8,631 bases of DNA from Robiginitomaculum sp. (GCA_026993275.1 JALWUB010000058.1:1-8631); one strand, 5' to 3'. Positions 1 to 7,929 are shown, counted from the stretch's first letter. Notes: generated from the letters alone by a model not told the origin. Translations and numbers: made by a program.

Positions 1-301
1 CGGGAAAGAGGCGCGGGTTCAGGGTGTGATAGATGGCGCCAATGCCCAAAAGCCCATACCAGGTCTCCAGGTGCCGGGCATTGTTCCAGGCCATGGTGCC
101 GATGCGGTCGCCCAGCGCAATGCCGCGCTTTTGCAAGGCCGAAGAGAGCTTCCGGGCCCGGTCATGCACATCGCCATAGGTGGTGCGTGTGATCGTGCCA
201 TCGACAAGCCGGGAGACGACCTCGCGCTGCGGATGATTGATCTTGGCGTGGGTGATGATCTTGTCGCATGTCAGCGGCCAGTCCTGCATCAAACCGTGCA
301 T
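1..301 (-). CDS. AMP-forming long-chain fatty acid-CoA ligase (acyl-CoA synthetase), N-terminal part only
   Basis: The reverse strand reads an open frame of 100 codons from the ATG at 301-299 to the window edge with no stop, so the gene continues beyond position 1. The visible part starts MHGLMQDWPLTCDKIITHAK. It goes on with a substrate-independent N-terminal segment typical of ANL-superfamily acyl-CoA synthetases: TTYGDVHDRARKLSSAL (about residues 41-57), GDRIGTMAWNN, then the YGLLGIGAIYHTLNPRLFP block near residues 83-100. Family members of about 540 aa activate a fatty or aryl carboxylate with ATP to an acyl-adenylate and transfer it to CoA. The catalytic P-loop and A8 motifs lie outside the window, so substrate and activity cannot be judged. 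The start is supported by a GGAGGG Shine-Dalgarno (plus-strand 307-312), 5 nt before the ATG. The gene lies downstream of, and in the same direction as, the djlA-like gene, but has its own likely promoter at 370-397. Medium- or short-chain specificity is equally possible. Confidence 0.85.
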   Translation of the reverse strand, partial: MHGLMQDWPLTCDKIITHAKINHPQREVVSRLVDGTITRTTYGDVHDRARKLSSALQKRGIALGDRIGTMAWNNARHLETWYGLLGIGAIYHTLNPRLFP

Positions 302-369
302 GGGTTCCCTCCCCGGTGGTACGCATATCAGCCAGGGTGGCGCGTGCGCGCTCTTCCCCCTTGAAATCT

Positions 370-397
370 GTTATAGGGCCTGCATCCGGTGCTGCAA
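370..397 (-). promoter_or_regulatory. Sigma-70-type promoter candidate for the acyl-CoA synthetase gene
   Basis: Read on the minus strand, TTGCAG (plus 392-397) is followed after 16 nt by TATAAC (plus 370-375). These are 4/6 and 5/6 matches to TTGACA and TATAAT. Transcription would start near 363, giving an untranslated leader of about 62 nt before the ATG at 301. The -10 is a rare A/T-rich spot in this GC-rich window. Found by eye and not scored against a matrix. Confidence 0.5.
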
Positions 398-404
398 GAG
401 TGGC

Positions 405-432
405 GCATGCCAGAAGCCTGCCCTGGCCATGC
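405..432 (-). other. Imperfect inverted repeat between the djlA-like gene and the acyl-CoA synthetase promoter
   Basis: GCATGCCAG (405-413) and CTGGCCATGC (423-432) can pair as a 9-bp stem with one bulged base and a 9-nt loop. It sits 10 nt beyond the djlA-like stop codon in the direction of transcription and 7 nt upstream of the -35 element at 392-397. No T-run follows it on the minus strand, so it is not a standard intrinsic terminator. It could be a weak terminator, an operator beside the promoter, or chance. Confidence 0.25.
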
Positions 433-442
433 ACAGCGCTGT

Positions 443-1129
443 CTATGCAGCCAGGCCTCTTTCGCGGCGGATCTGCTCATAGGCCTGGTTGATCATCGCC
501 ATCTTGCGATTGGCCAGCTTCTGCATTTCGCTCGGCAGGCCGCGCGCCAGCACCCGGTCCGGATGGTTGGCAGCGGCCATGCGCCGGTAGGCCTTTCGCA
601 AATCCTCGTCGCGAATGTCCTCATCGACACCGAGAATGAGGTAGGGATCATCCGGCTCGCGCCCAAGGCGGCTGGCGCGTATGCGCCGGTATTCACGCTC
701 GGAAAAGCCGAAGATTTCGGCAATACGGCGCAAATAGGCCTCTTCCTCGTCCGTCACCCGGCCATCGGCGCGGGCAATGTGCATCAGGGCGTCGAGAATG
801 TCCTCCAGAATGCACGGGCAGCAGCGGAACTTGCGGGCGATCCTTTTGGCGTAGGATTCATAGCCCAGCGTCGTCTGACGGAACAGGTTGAACAGCCGGG
901 CGACCTCGTCCTGGCGGCCGGGCGGCGCGGTGAACACTTCGCGGAAGGCGGCGATCTCGTCCGGCGTGACCTGGCCATCGGCCTTGGCCATCTTGGCCCC
1001 AAGGGCAATCAGGGCGCTGGCGAAGCCGGCATCGTCAACGCGGTGGCCGGGATGGCGTTCATCATCGGATTCGACAAAAAACGACGCCGCCTGCGCCGCC
1101 ATCCTGGTCATGCTCTGCCAAAAACCCAT
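443..1129 (-). CDS. djlA: DjlA-like co-chaperone: TerB-like domain plus C-terminal J domain
   Basis: The 228-aa product has a TerB-like helical region (about residues 35-155). It carries two acidic, possibly metal-binding motifs, KADGQVTPDEI (49-59) and ARADGRVTDEEE (119-130). A C-terminal J domain (about 160-226) follows, with the HPD tripeptide at 189-191 that J proteins use to stimulate DnaK ATPase. The order TerB then J is that of DjlA. E. coli DjlA has an N-terminal membrane segment; here residues 1-20 (MGFWQSMTRM...) show no real membrane helix, so a cytosolic protein is likely. An unusual CCPC cluster lies at 103-106 between the acidic motifs. The stop is TAG at 445-443. The start is preceded only by a weak GGCGGG-like Shine-Dalgarno. 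The gene diverges from the oxoprolinase unit and lies upstream of, and in the same direction as, the acyl-CoA synthetase gene. The family is clear; the symbol is used in the family sense, and the client proteins cannot be inferred. Confidence 0.88.
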   Translation of the reverse strand: MGFWQSMTRMAAQAASFFVESDDERHPGHRVDDAGFASALIALGAKMAKADGQVTPDEIAAFREVFTAPPGRQDEVARLFNLFRQTTLGYESYAKRIARKFRCCPCILEDILDALMHIARADGRVTDEEEAYLRRIAEIFGFSEREYRRIRASRLGREPDDPYLILGVDEDIRDEDLRKAYRRMAAANHPDRVLARGLPSEMQKLANRKMAMINQAYEQIRRERGLAA

Positions 1130-1160
1130 CTGCCCGCCTGCTCTGCTTTAGCGGTTTGAG

Positions 1161-1188
1161 CAAATACATGCGCCAGTGGCAATGGCAA
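1161..1188 (-). promoter_or_regulatory. Weak promoter candidate for the djlA-like gene, containing a tandem TGGCAA repeat
   Basis: On the minus strand TTGCCA (plus 1183-1188) is a 5/6 match to a -35 element, and TATTTG (plus 1161-1166) lies 16 nt downstream as a poor 3/6 match to a -10. Plus-strand 1177-1188 is two back-to-back TGGCAA hexamers. The site is 32 nt upstream of the djlA-like ATG. The poor -10 makes this tentative. Confidence 0.27.
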
Positions 1189-1253
1189 ATGCCCGCACAG
1201 GTGGCGCGCGTGCTGTCATCGGGGGCTTTGCTTTGGCGGCGTTTCGGGCATTT
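1187..1253. repeat. Widely spaced 9-bp inverted repeat upstream of the oxoprolinase gene
   Basis: AAATGCCCG at 1187-1195 is exactly complementary to CGGGCATTT at 1245-1253, with 49 nt between them. The right arm ends 29 nt before the ATG at 1283. It could pair in a leader RNA if transcription starts upstream of 1187, or act as two half-sites for a regulator. No convincing plus-strand promoter was found in 1130-1282; TTGCTT (1228-1233) with TTTTGT (1251-1256) at 17 nt is the best pair seen and is weak. Confidence 0.3.
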
Positions 1254-1282
1254 TGTGCGCGCGTAATACACGGGAAAAAAGC

Positions 1283-4200
1283 ATGGCCGGCAGCACGACA
1301 GGGCAATGGACCTTCTGGATCGACCGGGGCGGCACCTTTACCGACATTATCGGCCTGGACCCGTCCGGAGGGTTTGCCGCCGCCAAGCTGCTCTCCCGCA
1401 ACCCGCAGCACTATGAGGATGCGGCCATAGAGGGCATGCGCCGCCTGCTCGGCCTGGAGCGCGGCGCAGCGCTTCCCGCGGCGCGCATCGCCATGATCCG
1501 CATGGGCACCACCGTGGCCACCAATGCCCTGCTGGAGCGCCAGGGCGCCAAGACCCTTTTCGTCACCACAAAGGGGTTTGCCGATGCCCTGCTCATCGGC
1601 GACCAGACCCGCGAGGACATTTTTGCGCTGGCTCTGCCGCGCCCCGAGCCCCTCTATGCGCAGGTGCTGGAGGTGGATGCGCGCATGGATGCCGATGGCC
1701 GCGTGGTGCGCCCCCTGGACGAGGCGGCGGCCATGGCGGGCTTGCGGGAGGCCCATGCCCGGGGCTGCCGCGCCGTGGCCATCTGCCTGCTGCATGGCTA
1801 TGCCTATCCGGCCCATGAACAGCGCCTGGCGGAACTGGCCCGCGCGGCGGGGTTTGAAGCGGTCAGCACCAGCGCCCTGGATCCCTTGCAGAAACTGGTG
1901 CCGCGCGCCTCCACGCTTGTCGCGGATGCGGCGTTGTCGCCGGTGCTGAACGCCTATGTGAACAGGCTGCGCCGTTTGGTGCGGGACGTGCCGCTGCATT
2001 TCATGAAATCCTCCGGCGGCCTTGCCCCGGCGGCGGTGTTCCGTGCCCGCGATGCGGTGCTGTCCGGCCCGGCCGGGGGCGTCACCGGCATGGCCCGCAC
2101 GGCACTGGCGGCGGGCTTTGACAAGGTCATCGGCTTTGACATGGGCGGCACCTCCACCGACGTGTCGCGGGCCGAGGGGGGCGCGGTCGAGCGCATGGAT
2201 GGCATGACCATCAAGGGCGTGCATTTGCGCGCCCCGATGGTGGCGGTGCACACGGTGGCCGCGGGCGGCGGCTCGGTTTTGCATTATGGCAATCTGCGCG
2301 CCCAGGTGGGGCCGATGAGCGCCGGGGCCATGCCCGGCCCGGCCTGCTATGGCCATGGCGGCCCGGCCACCTTGACCGATGCCAACCTGGTGCTGGGGCG
2401 GTTGGATGCGCAAGGCTTTCCCAGGGTGTTTGGCAAAAGCGGCACGCAGGCGCCCAGCCGTGCCGCGGCACACGCCGCGCTGGCAGCGCTGGCGCAGCAG
2501 ATGGGCGCGCCGGATGCGCGGGCGGCAGCGCTGGGTTTTGTGGACATCGCCGTTGAAAACATCGCCCAGGCGGTGAAGGCGATCTCCTCGGCCAGGGGCA
2601 TTGACCCGGCAGGCTATGCGCTGGCCGCCTTTGGCGGCGCGGGCGGGCAGATGGCCTGCGCCCTCGCCGGTGCGCTGGGCATGAAAACCGTGCTGGTGCA
2701 CCCCTTTGCCGGTTTGTTATCGGCGTTTGGCATTGGCCTGTCGCAAGTGCGCGCCGAACGCCGCCGCGCGGTGCTGGCGCCGCTGGACGAAGCCGGCCTG
2801 CGCCAAGTGAAGGCGGCCGCGCAGGAGTTGCGCCTGCAGGCGGAAGAGGAATTGCGCAGCCAGCAGATTGACCCCGAAAGCGCCCAGTGCACGCAAGAGC
2901 TGTGGCTGCGCTATGCCGGGTCGGATTCTCCCCTGGTGGTGCCATTGCAGGACCTGGCGGCCATGCGCGAGCGCTTTGAAAGCGATCACCAGCGGCTTTA
3001 CGGTTTTGCCCGCCCCGGCGCGGCCATCGAGATCGAGGCCCTCGCTTTGACCCTGCAGGCGCCGCCGCCGGAACTGCCGGCCATCACGCGAAACCCGGCC
3101 AGGGGCGCGCCGCAGCCCTTGCGGATCAACACCCTGGCCACCGCGCATGGTGATGTGGATCTGCCGGTCTATGCGCTGGAGGATTTTGGCGCAGGCAGCA
3201 CAGTGCAGGGCCCGGCGCTGTTGCTGGAGCCGCATTCGCAAATCCTGGTCGAACCGGGCTGGCGCGCCACCATGGGGGCTGATGCCATGTTGCGGCTCAC
3301 GGCCCGCACGGCCGCCGCCGCGGCAAGGCCTGCCGCCGGCACGGAGCAGGCCGATCCGGTGCAGCTGGAACTATTCAACCGGCGCTTCATGGGCGTGGCG
3401 GTGCAGATGGGCAAGGTGCTGGAGCGCACGGCCTTGTCGGTCAACATGAAGGAGCGGCTGGATTTTTCCTGTGCCGTGTTTGACCGGGACGGCGCGCTGG
3501 TGGCCAATGCGCCGCACATGCCGGTGCATCTGGGCTCCATGTCCGTGAGTGTGCGCGAGGTCATCAAACGGCGGCCGGAATTGCGCCCCGGCGAGGCGGT
3601 GGCGCTCAACTCGCCCTATGCCGGGGGCACCCATGTGCCCGACATCACCGTGGTCATGCCGGTGGCGGGCGCCCCTGGCGGACCGGTGCAGTTTTATGTG
3701 GCGGCGCGCGGCCACCATGCCGATACCGGCGGCGTGCAGCCCGGCTCGATGCCGCCATTTTCCACCTCGATCGAGGAAGAAGGGGTGATTTTCGATTGCC
3801 TGCCCGTGCTGCGCCAGGGCCGCTTTGACGAAGCGGCGGTGCGCGCGGTGCTGGCTTCCACCGCCTGGCCTGCGCGCAATCCCGAACGCAACATTGCCGA
3901 CCTGCAGGCACAGATCGCCGCCTGCACCAGTGGTGCCGCGGCGCTGCAGGCCATGGTCCGCGCCCATGGGGCAGAACGGGTGCAGGCCTATATGGGGCAT
4001 GTGCGCGCCAATGCCGCGGCGGCGGTGCGCGCTGTCATCGGCAAGCTTAAGCCGGGCGAGGCCGTCATGCCGATGGATTGCGGCGCGGTCATCAAGGTGC
4101 GCATCGGCGTGGATCATGAGACGCGCCGCGCGCGCGTGGACTTTACCGGCACCTCGGCGCAGATGCGCAACAATTTCAATGCCCCGGCCGCCGTTGCCCG

Positions 4201-4900
4201 CGCTGCGGTCCTCTATGTCTTCCGCTGCCTTGCCGATGCGGACATTCCGCTGAACGAAGGCTGTCTGGAACCGCTGGAGATCATCATTCCCGAGGGCTCG
4301 CTCCTGAATCCGCGCCCGCCTGCAGCGGTGGTCGCCGGCAATGTCGAAACCAGCCAGCACATTGTCGATGCGCTCTTTGCCGCTACCGGTACGCTGGCTG
4401 CGGCGCAGGGAACGATGAACAATTTCACCTTTGGCGATGCGCACAAGCAGTATTACGAAACCATTTGCGGCGGCGCCGGTGCAGGGCCGGGGTTTGACGG
4501 GCGCAGCGCCATCCACACCCACATGACCAATTCGCGCCTGACCGACCCCGAGGTGCTGGAAAGCCGCTTTGCCGTGCGCGTCGAGCACCACAGGGTGCGC
4601 CATGGCTCTGGCGGTGCCGGGCGCTGGCGCGGCGGCGATGGCAGCGTGCGGTGTGTGCGCTTTCTGGCGCCCATGGAGGCTGCATTGCTGTCTTCGCGGC
4701 GGCACCATGCCCCGCCGGGGCTGAACGGCGGCGGCGATGGCGCACCGGGCACGCAAAGGCTGATTCGCGCCGATGGCCTGGTGCAGGATCTAGAGGGCTG
4801 TTTCCAGGTGCAGGTGCGCCCTGGCGATTGCATTGAAATCAGCACCCCTGGCGGCGGCGGCTTTGCAGGGGAAGAGACAACGGATAAGGTGCGCCCATGA
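1283..4900 (+). CDS. oplAH: 5-oxoprolinase (ATP-hydrolysing), fused HyuA-HyuB type
   Basis: The product of about 1205 aa joins a hydantoinase/oxoprolinase A module (about residues 8-670) to a B module (about 693-1200). An Ala-rich linker (about 674-690) separates them. In the A module, DRGGTFTD (14-21) and DMGGTSTD (286-293) are the two phosphate-binding loops of the ASKHA ATPase-like fold; MKSSGG, VAAGGGS and [10 protein letters not shown] (365-374) are further family blocks. The B module opens with LELFNRRF, carries [12 protein letters not shown] and DPEVLESRF, and ends with a PGGGG motif (1189-1193). This fused layout and length are those of eukaryotic and bacterial 5-oxoprolinases, which convert 5-oxo-L-proline, ATP and water to L-glutamate, ADP and phosphate in the cytosol. 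Hydantoinases and related carboxylases usually have separate A and B subunits, so they are a less likely alternative. The ATG at 1283 follows a modest CGGGA Shine-Dalgarno and lies just before the conserved N-terminus. A TTG at 1253 would add 10 unremarkable residues. The stop overlaps the coaBC start by 4 nt. Confidence 0.87.
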   Translation: MAGSTTGQWTFWIDRGGTFTDIIGLDPSGGFAAAKLLSRNPQHYEDAAIEGMRRLLGLERGAALPAARIAMIRMGTTVATNALLERQGAKTLFVTTKGFADALLIGDQTREDIFALALPRPEPLYAQVLEVDARMDADGRVVRPLDEAAAMAGLREAHARGCRAVAICLLHGYAYPAHEQRLAELARAAGFEAVSTSALDPLQKLVPRASTLVADAALSPVLNAYVNRLRRLVRDVPLHFMKSSGGLAPAAVFRARDAVLSGPAGGVTGMARTALAAGFDKVIGFDMGGTSTDVSRAEGGAVERMDGMTIKGVHLRAPMVAVHTVAAGGGSVLHYGNLRAQVGPMSAGAMPGPACYGHGGPATLTDANLVLGRLDAQGFPRVFGKSGTQAPSRAAAHAALAALAQQMGAPDARAAALGFVDIAVENIAQAVKAISSARGIDPAGYALAAFGGAGGQMACALAGALGMKTVLVHPFAGLLSAFGIGLSQVRAERRRAVLAPLDEAGLRQVKAAAQELRLQAEEELRSQQIDPESAQCTQELWLRYAGSDSPLVVPLQDLAAMRERFESDHQRLYGFARPGAAIEIEALALTLQAPPPELPAITRNPARGAPQPLRINTLATAHGDVDLPVYALEDFGAGSTVQGPALLLEPHSQILVEPGWRATMGADAMLRLTARTAAAAARPAAGTEQADPVQLELFNRRFMGVAVQMGKVLERTALSVNMKERLDFSCAVFDRDGALVANAPHMPVHLGSMSVSVREVIKRRPELRPGEAVALNSPYAGGTHVPDITVVMPVAGAPGGPVQFYVAARGHHADTGGVQPGSMPPFSTSIEEEGVIFDCLPVLRQGRFDEAAVRAVLASTAWPARNPERNIADLQAQIAACTSGAAALQAMVRAHGAERVQAYMGHVRANAAAAVRAVIGKLKPGEAVMPMDCGAVIKVRIGVDHETRRARVDFTGTSAQMRNNFNAPAAVARAAVLYVFRCLADADIPLNEGCLEPLEIIIPEGSLLNPRPPAAVVAGNVETSQHIVDALFAATGTLAAAQGTMNNFTFGDAHKQYYETICGGAGAGPGFDGRSAIHTHMTNSRLTDPEVLESRFAVRVEHHRVRHGSGGAGRWRGGDGSVRCVRFLAPMEAALLSSRRHHAPPGLNGGGDGAPGTQRLIRADGLVQDLEGCFQVQVRPGDCIEISTPGGGGFAGEETTDKVRP

Positions 4901-6093
4901 ACGGCAAATCCATACTTCTGGTGGTGGGCGGCGGCATTGCCGCCTGCAAGATTCCGGCGCTGATCCGGCTGTTGCAAAAAGCCGGGGCCAGCGTGCAGTG
5001 CGTGCTGACCCACGCCGGGGCGGAGTTCGTCACGCCGCTGGCGCTCGGCGCCCTGAGCCGCGCCCCGGTGCGCACCGGCCTGTTCGACCTCGATGACGAG
5101 GCCGCCATGGGCCATATCCAGCTTTCCCGGGCCGCGGACCTGATCGTGGTTGCGCCCGCAACGGCTGACCTGATGGCAAAAATGGCCACCGGCCAGGCCA
5201 GTGATCTGGCCAGCACCGTGCTGCTGGCCACCGACAAGCCGGTGCTGATTGCCCCGGCGATGAATGTGCGCATGTGGCAGCATCCGGCGACCCGGCGCAA
5301 TCTGGCCACGCTGCTGGCCGACGGTGTGCATGTTGTTGGCCCCGATGAGGGCGAGATGGCCTGCGGCGAGTTTGGCCCCGGGCGCATGGCCGAGCCCGAA
5401 GCCATTCGCGATGCGGCACACCGGCTGCTGGGTGCGGACGGGCCGCTGAGCGGACGGCATGTCCTCGTCACCTCCGGCCCGACTCACGAGCCGATCGACC
5501 CGGTGCGCTATATCGCCAACCGCTCTTCCGGGCGCCAGGGCGCCGCCATTGCCGCGGCGCTGGCAAAGCTGGGGGCGCGCGTCAGCTATATCACCGGCCC
5601 GGTCGCCATTGCCGACCCGGCAGGCGTTGACGTGATCCGGGTGCAGACGGCCCGGGAGATGCTGGCGGCGGTCGAGGCGGCCCTGCCTGCCGATGCCGCG
5701 GTGTTCGCCGCCGCCGTGGCCGACTGGCGCGTGGACAAGGCCGCCGCGTGCAAGATCAAGAAGGGCAAGGATGGTGCGCCCGCGCTTGCCTTTGCCGAAA
5801 ACCCGGACATTCTGGCCACCATTGCCGCCCTGCCCGCGCAAAGGCGCCCGCGCCTGGTCGTCGGCTTTGCTGCGGAAACCGACAATGTGCTGGCCAATGC
5901 GCGCACCAAGCGCGCCGCCAAGGGCTGTGACTGGCTGGTCGCCAATGATGTATCCGGCGATGTCATGGGCGGCGCCAGCAATCAGGTGACGGTGCTGGAC
6001 GATGCGGGCGAGGACGCCTGGCCGGAGATGAGCAAGACCGGCGTTGCCGAGCGCCTGGCGGCGCGTATCGCCGAAGCGTTGGGGCCGGCATGA
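4897..6093 (+). CDS. coaBC: Bifunctional phosphopantothenoylcysteine decarboxylase / phosphopantothenate-cysteine ligase
   Basis: This 398-aa enzyme performs two consecutive steps of coenzyme A synthesis. It ligates cysteine to 4'-phosphopantothenate and then decarboxylates the product to 4'-phosphopantetheine. The N-terminal flavin-dependent CoaC part (about 1-180) has the GGGIAACK start, the catalytic His in MGHIQL (H73), the substrate-binding PAMN motif (120-123) and the active-site Cys in [11 protein letters not shown] (C156). The C-terminal CoaB part (about 186-395) has [20 protein letters not shown] with N208, AAVADWR (272-278) and KIKK (286-289), which match the residues used for the acyl-cytidylate step in the E. 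coli enzyme. Length is normal and no key residue is missing. The ATG at 4897 overlaps the oxoprolinase stop (ATGA), with an AAGGTG Shine-Dalgarno 5 nt upstream inside the previous gene. Its own stop overlaps the dut start in the same way. Translation is therefore likely coupled along the unit. Confidence 0.97.
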   Translation: MNGKSILLVVGGGIAACKIPALIRLLQKAGASVQCVLTHAGAEFVTPLALGALSRAPVRTGLFDLDDEAAMGHIQLSRAADLIVVAPATADLMAKMATGQASDLASTVLLATDKPVLIAPAMNVRMWQHPATRRNLATLLADGVHVVGPDEGEMACGEFGPGRMAEPEAIRDAAHRLLGADGPLSGRHVLVTSGPTHEPIDPVRYIANRSSGRQGAAIAAALAKLGARVSYITGPVAIADPAGVDVIRVQTAREMLAAVEAALPADAAVFAAAVADWRVDKAAACKIKKGKDGAPALAFAENPDILATIAALPAQRRPRLVVGFAAETDNVLANARTKRAAKGCDWLVANDVSGDVMGGASNQVTVLDDAGEDAWPEMSKTGVAERLAARIAEALGPA

Positions 6094-6560
6094 GCGCGCC
6101 CCAGAAAACCATGCCCCTGGTGGCGGTGCGCACGCTCGCGCATTTCCAGGGCCTGGAATTGCCCGCCTATGAAACGCCGCAATCGGCAGGCGCCGATATT
6201 CGCGCTGCCCTGCCTGAGGACGCACCCCTGACGCTCAGGCCCGGCGCGCGGGCATTGATCCCCGCCGGATTCGCCATGGCCTTGCCCGAAGGCTTTGAGG
6301 CGCAGATCCGGCCGCGCTCGGGCCTGGCGCTCAAGCACGGCATCACCGTGCTCAACAGCCCCGGCACCATTGATGCGGACTATCGCGGCGAGGTGCAGAT
6401 CATGCTGATCAATCACGGCGCCGAGGACTTTGAAATCCGCCGCGGCATGCGCATCGCCCAGATGGTCATTGCGCCGGTGACCCAATTGCAATGGATGGCG
6501 GCGCTGGACCTGCCCAAAAGCGCCCGCGGCACGGGCGGCTTTGGCTCCACCGGGGTGTGA
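6090..6560 (+). CDS. dut: dUTP diphosphatase (dUTPase)
   Basis: The 156-aa product is a standard trimeric dUTPase, which hydrolyses dUTP to dUMP and pyrophosphate. This keeps uracil out of DNA and supplies the thymidylate pathway. All five family motifs are present in order: SAGADIRA (32-39), RPRSGLA (74-80), GTIDADYRG (92-100) with the probable catalytic base D95, RIAQMVI (121-127), and the C-terminal [10 protein letters not shown] arm (146-155) that closes over the active site. The start ATG overlaps the coaBC stop by 4 nt (ATGA), indicating the same transcript and probable translational coupling. Placing dut directly after coaBC (dfp) is common, as in E. coli. The stop at 6558-6560 lies 3 nt from the end of convergent gltX, so the two transcripts must overlap or end inside each other's coding sequence. 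Confidence 0.97.
   Translation: MSAPQKTMPLVAVRTLAHFQGLELPAYETPQSAGADIRAALPEDAPLTLRPGARALIPAGFAMALPEGFEAQIRPRSGLALKHGITVLNSPGTIDADYRGEVQIMLINHGAEDFEIRRGMRIAQMVIAPVTQLQWMAALDLPKSARGTGGFGSTGV
6517..6542 (-). terminator. Possible intrinsic terminator for gltX, embedded antisense in the end of dut
   Basis: AAAGCGCCCG (6517-6526) and CGGGCGGCTTT (6532-6542) form a 10-bp stem with one bulged base (6537) and a 5-nt loop. Read on the minus strand, the stem lies 21 nt past the gltX stop and runs directly into TTTT. This is the hairpin plus short T-run layout of an intrinsic terminator. On the plus strand the same bases encode dUTPase motif 5 ahead of the dut stop, so it cannot sensibly terminate dut. 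The short T-run and coding constraint keep this tentative. Confidence 0.4.
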
Positions 6561-6563
6561 GGT

Positions 6564-7901
6564 TCAGGCGGTCAGCCGCGTCATCACCGTCTGGCGGTCC
6601 ATCAAGGCCAGCAGGGCGCCCATGTCGGGACCGTGCTTGCGGCCGGTGAGCGCCAGGCGCAAGGGCAGGAACAGGGCCCGGCCCTTGCGGCCGCTTTCGC
6701 GCTTGAGAGCGCTGGTCCAGTCATGCCAGCTTTGCGCATCCAGCGGGCCTTCGGGCAACAGCGCCGCGGCCTGTGCCAGATAGGCGCGATCCTCATCCGC
6801 GACCTGCGGGGCAATCCACCCATGGACAATCTCGTGCCAGGCCTTGGCATCGGCGAGGGTTTCGATATTGCCGCGAATGGCATTCCAGAAGGCCTCGCCT
6901 GCATCAATGCCCAGCGCTTGCAGCCGTTCGGCCACGTCCTCATAGGGGGTTTCGTGCAACAGTCTGGCGTTCAGGGCCTTCAGTTCCGCCGGATCAAAAC
7001 GTGCCGGGGCGCGGCCGATCTTCTCGAAGGCAAATTCGGCGGCCAGCTGGTCCAGATCGCGCACCGCCTCGACCGGATCAGACGTGCCTATCTTGGCCAG
7101 CAGCGCGCAAATGGCCATGGGCTCCAGACCTTCCCGTTCGCGCAGGTCGGCAATGGCCAGCGTGCCCAGGCGCTTGGAGAGCTTGCCGCCATCGGCGCCG
7201 ACCAGCAACGGGTGGTGCCCCATGGCCGGAGGAGTGGCGCCGAGGCTGCGGAAAATCTCGATCTGCGCCGCCGAATTGGTGACATGATCCTCGCCGCGCA
7301 CGATATGGCTGATGCCAAAATCCACATCGTCCACCACGCTTGGCAGGGTATAGAGATAACTGCCATCACCGCGAATGAGGATGGGATCGGAGAGCGAGGC
7401 GGTCTCGATGCCTTGCGGGCCGCGAATGGCGTCGTCCCAGCGGACGGTCTCGCCGGACAATCTGAACCGCCAGTGCGGTTTGCGGCCCTCGGCCTCCAGC
7501 CTGGCGCGCGCGGCATCGCTTAACGCCAGTGCGGCGCGGTTATAGACCGGCGGCTTGCCCTGGCTGCGCTGGATCTTGCGCTGGCGCTCCAACTCCTCTG
7601 CGGTCTCATAGCAGGGATAGAGCAGGCCGCGGGCCTTCAGATCTTCCGCCACCGCATCATAGCGGGCAAAGCGCTCTGACTGCTTGGCGGTCTCGTCATG
7701 GCTGAGGCCCAGCCAGGCCATGTCCTCGAAAATGCCGCGCTCGAAGGCCGCCGTCGAGCGCTCAAGGTCGGTGTCGTCAATGCGCAGCAGGAAGGCACCG
7801 CCCGCGCGGCGCGCAAACAGCCAGTTGATCAGCGCCGTGCGGATATTGCCGACATGCAGCTTGCCTGTCGGGCTGGGCGCAAAACGGACCTTGACGGCCA
7901 T
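6564..7901 (-). CDS. gltX: Glutamyl-tRNA synthetase
   Basis: The 445-aa product is a class I aminoacyl-tRNA synthetase that charges glutamate onto tRNA. The Rossmann domain opens with RFAPSPTGKLHVGN, which contains the HIGH-type signature at 16-19 (HVGN). The KMSKS-type loop is KLSKR at 240-244. Between them are LRIDDTD (39-45), YPCYET (95-100), PVYNRAAL and IRGDGSYLYTLPSVVDD. The rest is the helical anticodon-binding region. Only one Cys (C97) remains where many bacterial enzymes, such as E. coli GluRS, bind zinc, so the zinc site is absent. The protein is also somewhat shorter than the usual 470-500 aa. Both traits fit one of the two GluRS types found in alphaproteobacteria. Whether it also mischarges tRNA-Gln for GatCAB amidation cannot be told here. 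The start at 7901 is fixed by GAGGAG (plus 7909-7914), 7 nt upstream. An out-of-frame ATG lies in that spacer. The gene is convergent with dut and downstream of the toxin gene. Confidence 0.96.
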   Translation of the reverse strand: MAVKVRFAPSPTGKLHVGNIRTALINWLFARRAGGAFLLRIDDTDLERSTAAFERGIFEDMAWLGLSHDETAKQSERFARYDAVAEDLKARGLLYPCYETAEELERQRKIQRSQGKPPVYNRAALALSDAARARLEAEGRKPHWRFRLSGETVRWDDAIRGPQGIETASLSDPILIRGDGSYLYTLPSVVDDVDFGISHIVRGEDHVTNSAAQIEIFRSLGATPPAMGHHPLLVGADGGKLSKRLGTLAIADLREREGLEPMAICALLAKIGTSDPVEAVRDLDQLAAEFAFEKIGRAPARFDPAELKALNARLLHETPYEDVAERLQALGIDAGEAFWNAIRGNIETLADAKAWHEIVHGWIAPQVADEDRAYLAQAAALLPEGPLDAQSWHDWTSALKRESGRKGRALFLPLRLALTGRKHGPDMGALLALMDRQTVMTRLTA

Positions 7902-7929
7902 GGCTCATCTCCTCATTCATCAGCCGCGC

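Noticed and set aside
302..442. Possible small gene in the djlA to acyl-CoA synthetase gap
   Set aside because: Frames crossing this gap read through into the antisense or wrong frame of the neighbours. The interval is better explained by a promoter, a leader and a hairpin.
389..1159. 256-codon plus-strand open frame opposite the djlA-like gene
   Set aside because: The opposite strand encodes a TerB region and a J domain with an HPD motif. The plus-strand translation resembles nothing and overlaps it entirely.
1148..2701. 517-codon open frame on the minus strand opposite the HyuA part of the oxoprolinase
   Set aside because: Low-complexity His/Gly/Ala/Arg translation with no motif, opposite a clearly real gene. 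Treated as a GC-driven shadow.
3371..4756. 461-codon open frame on the minus strand opposite the HyuB part
   Set aside because: Same antisense composition artefact; no domain and no ribosome binding site of note.
4453..6225. 590-codon open frame on the minus strand opposite the end of the oxoprolinase gene and coaBC
   Set aside because: The translation is rich in Gly, Ala, Arg and His with no recognisable domain. It lies antisense to coaBC with every motif intact. Long stop-free antisense frames are expected at this GC content.
6633..7523. 296-codon plus-strand open frame opposite gltX
   Set aside because: Antisense to a GluRS with both class I signatures; no recognisable features of its own.
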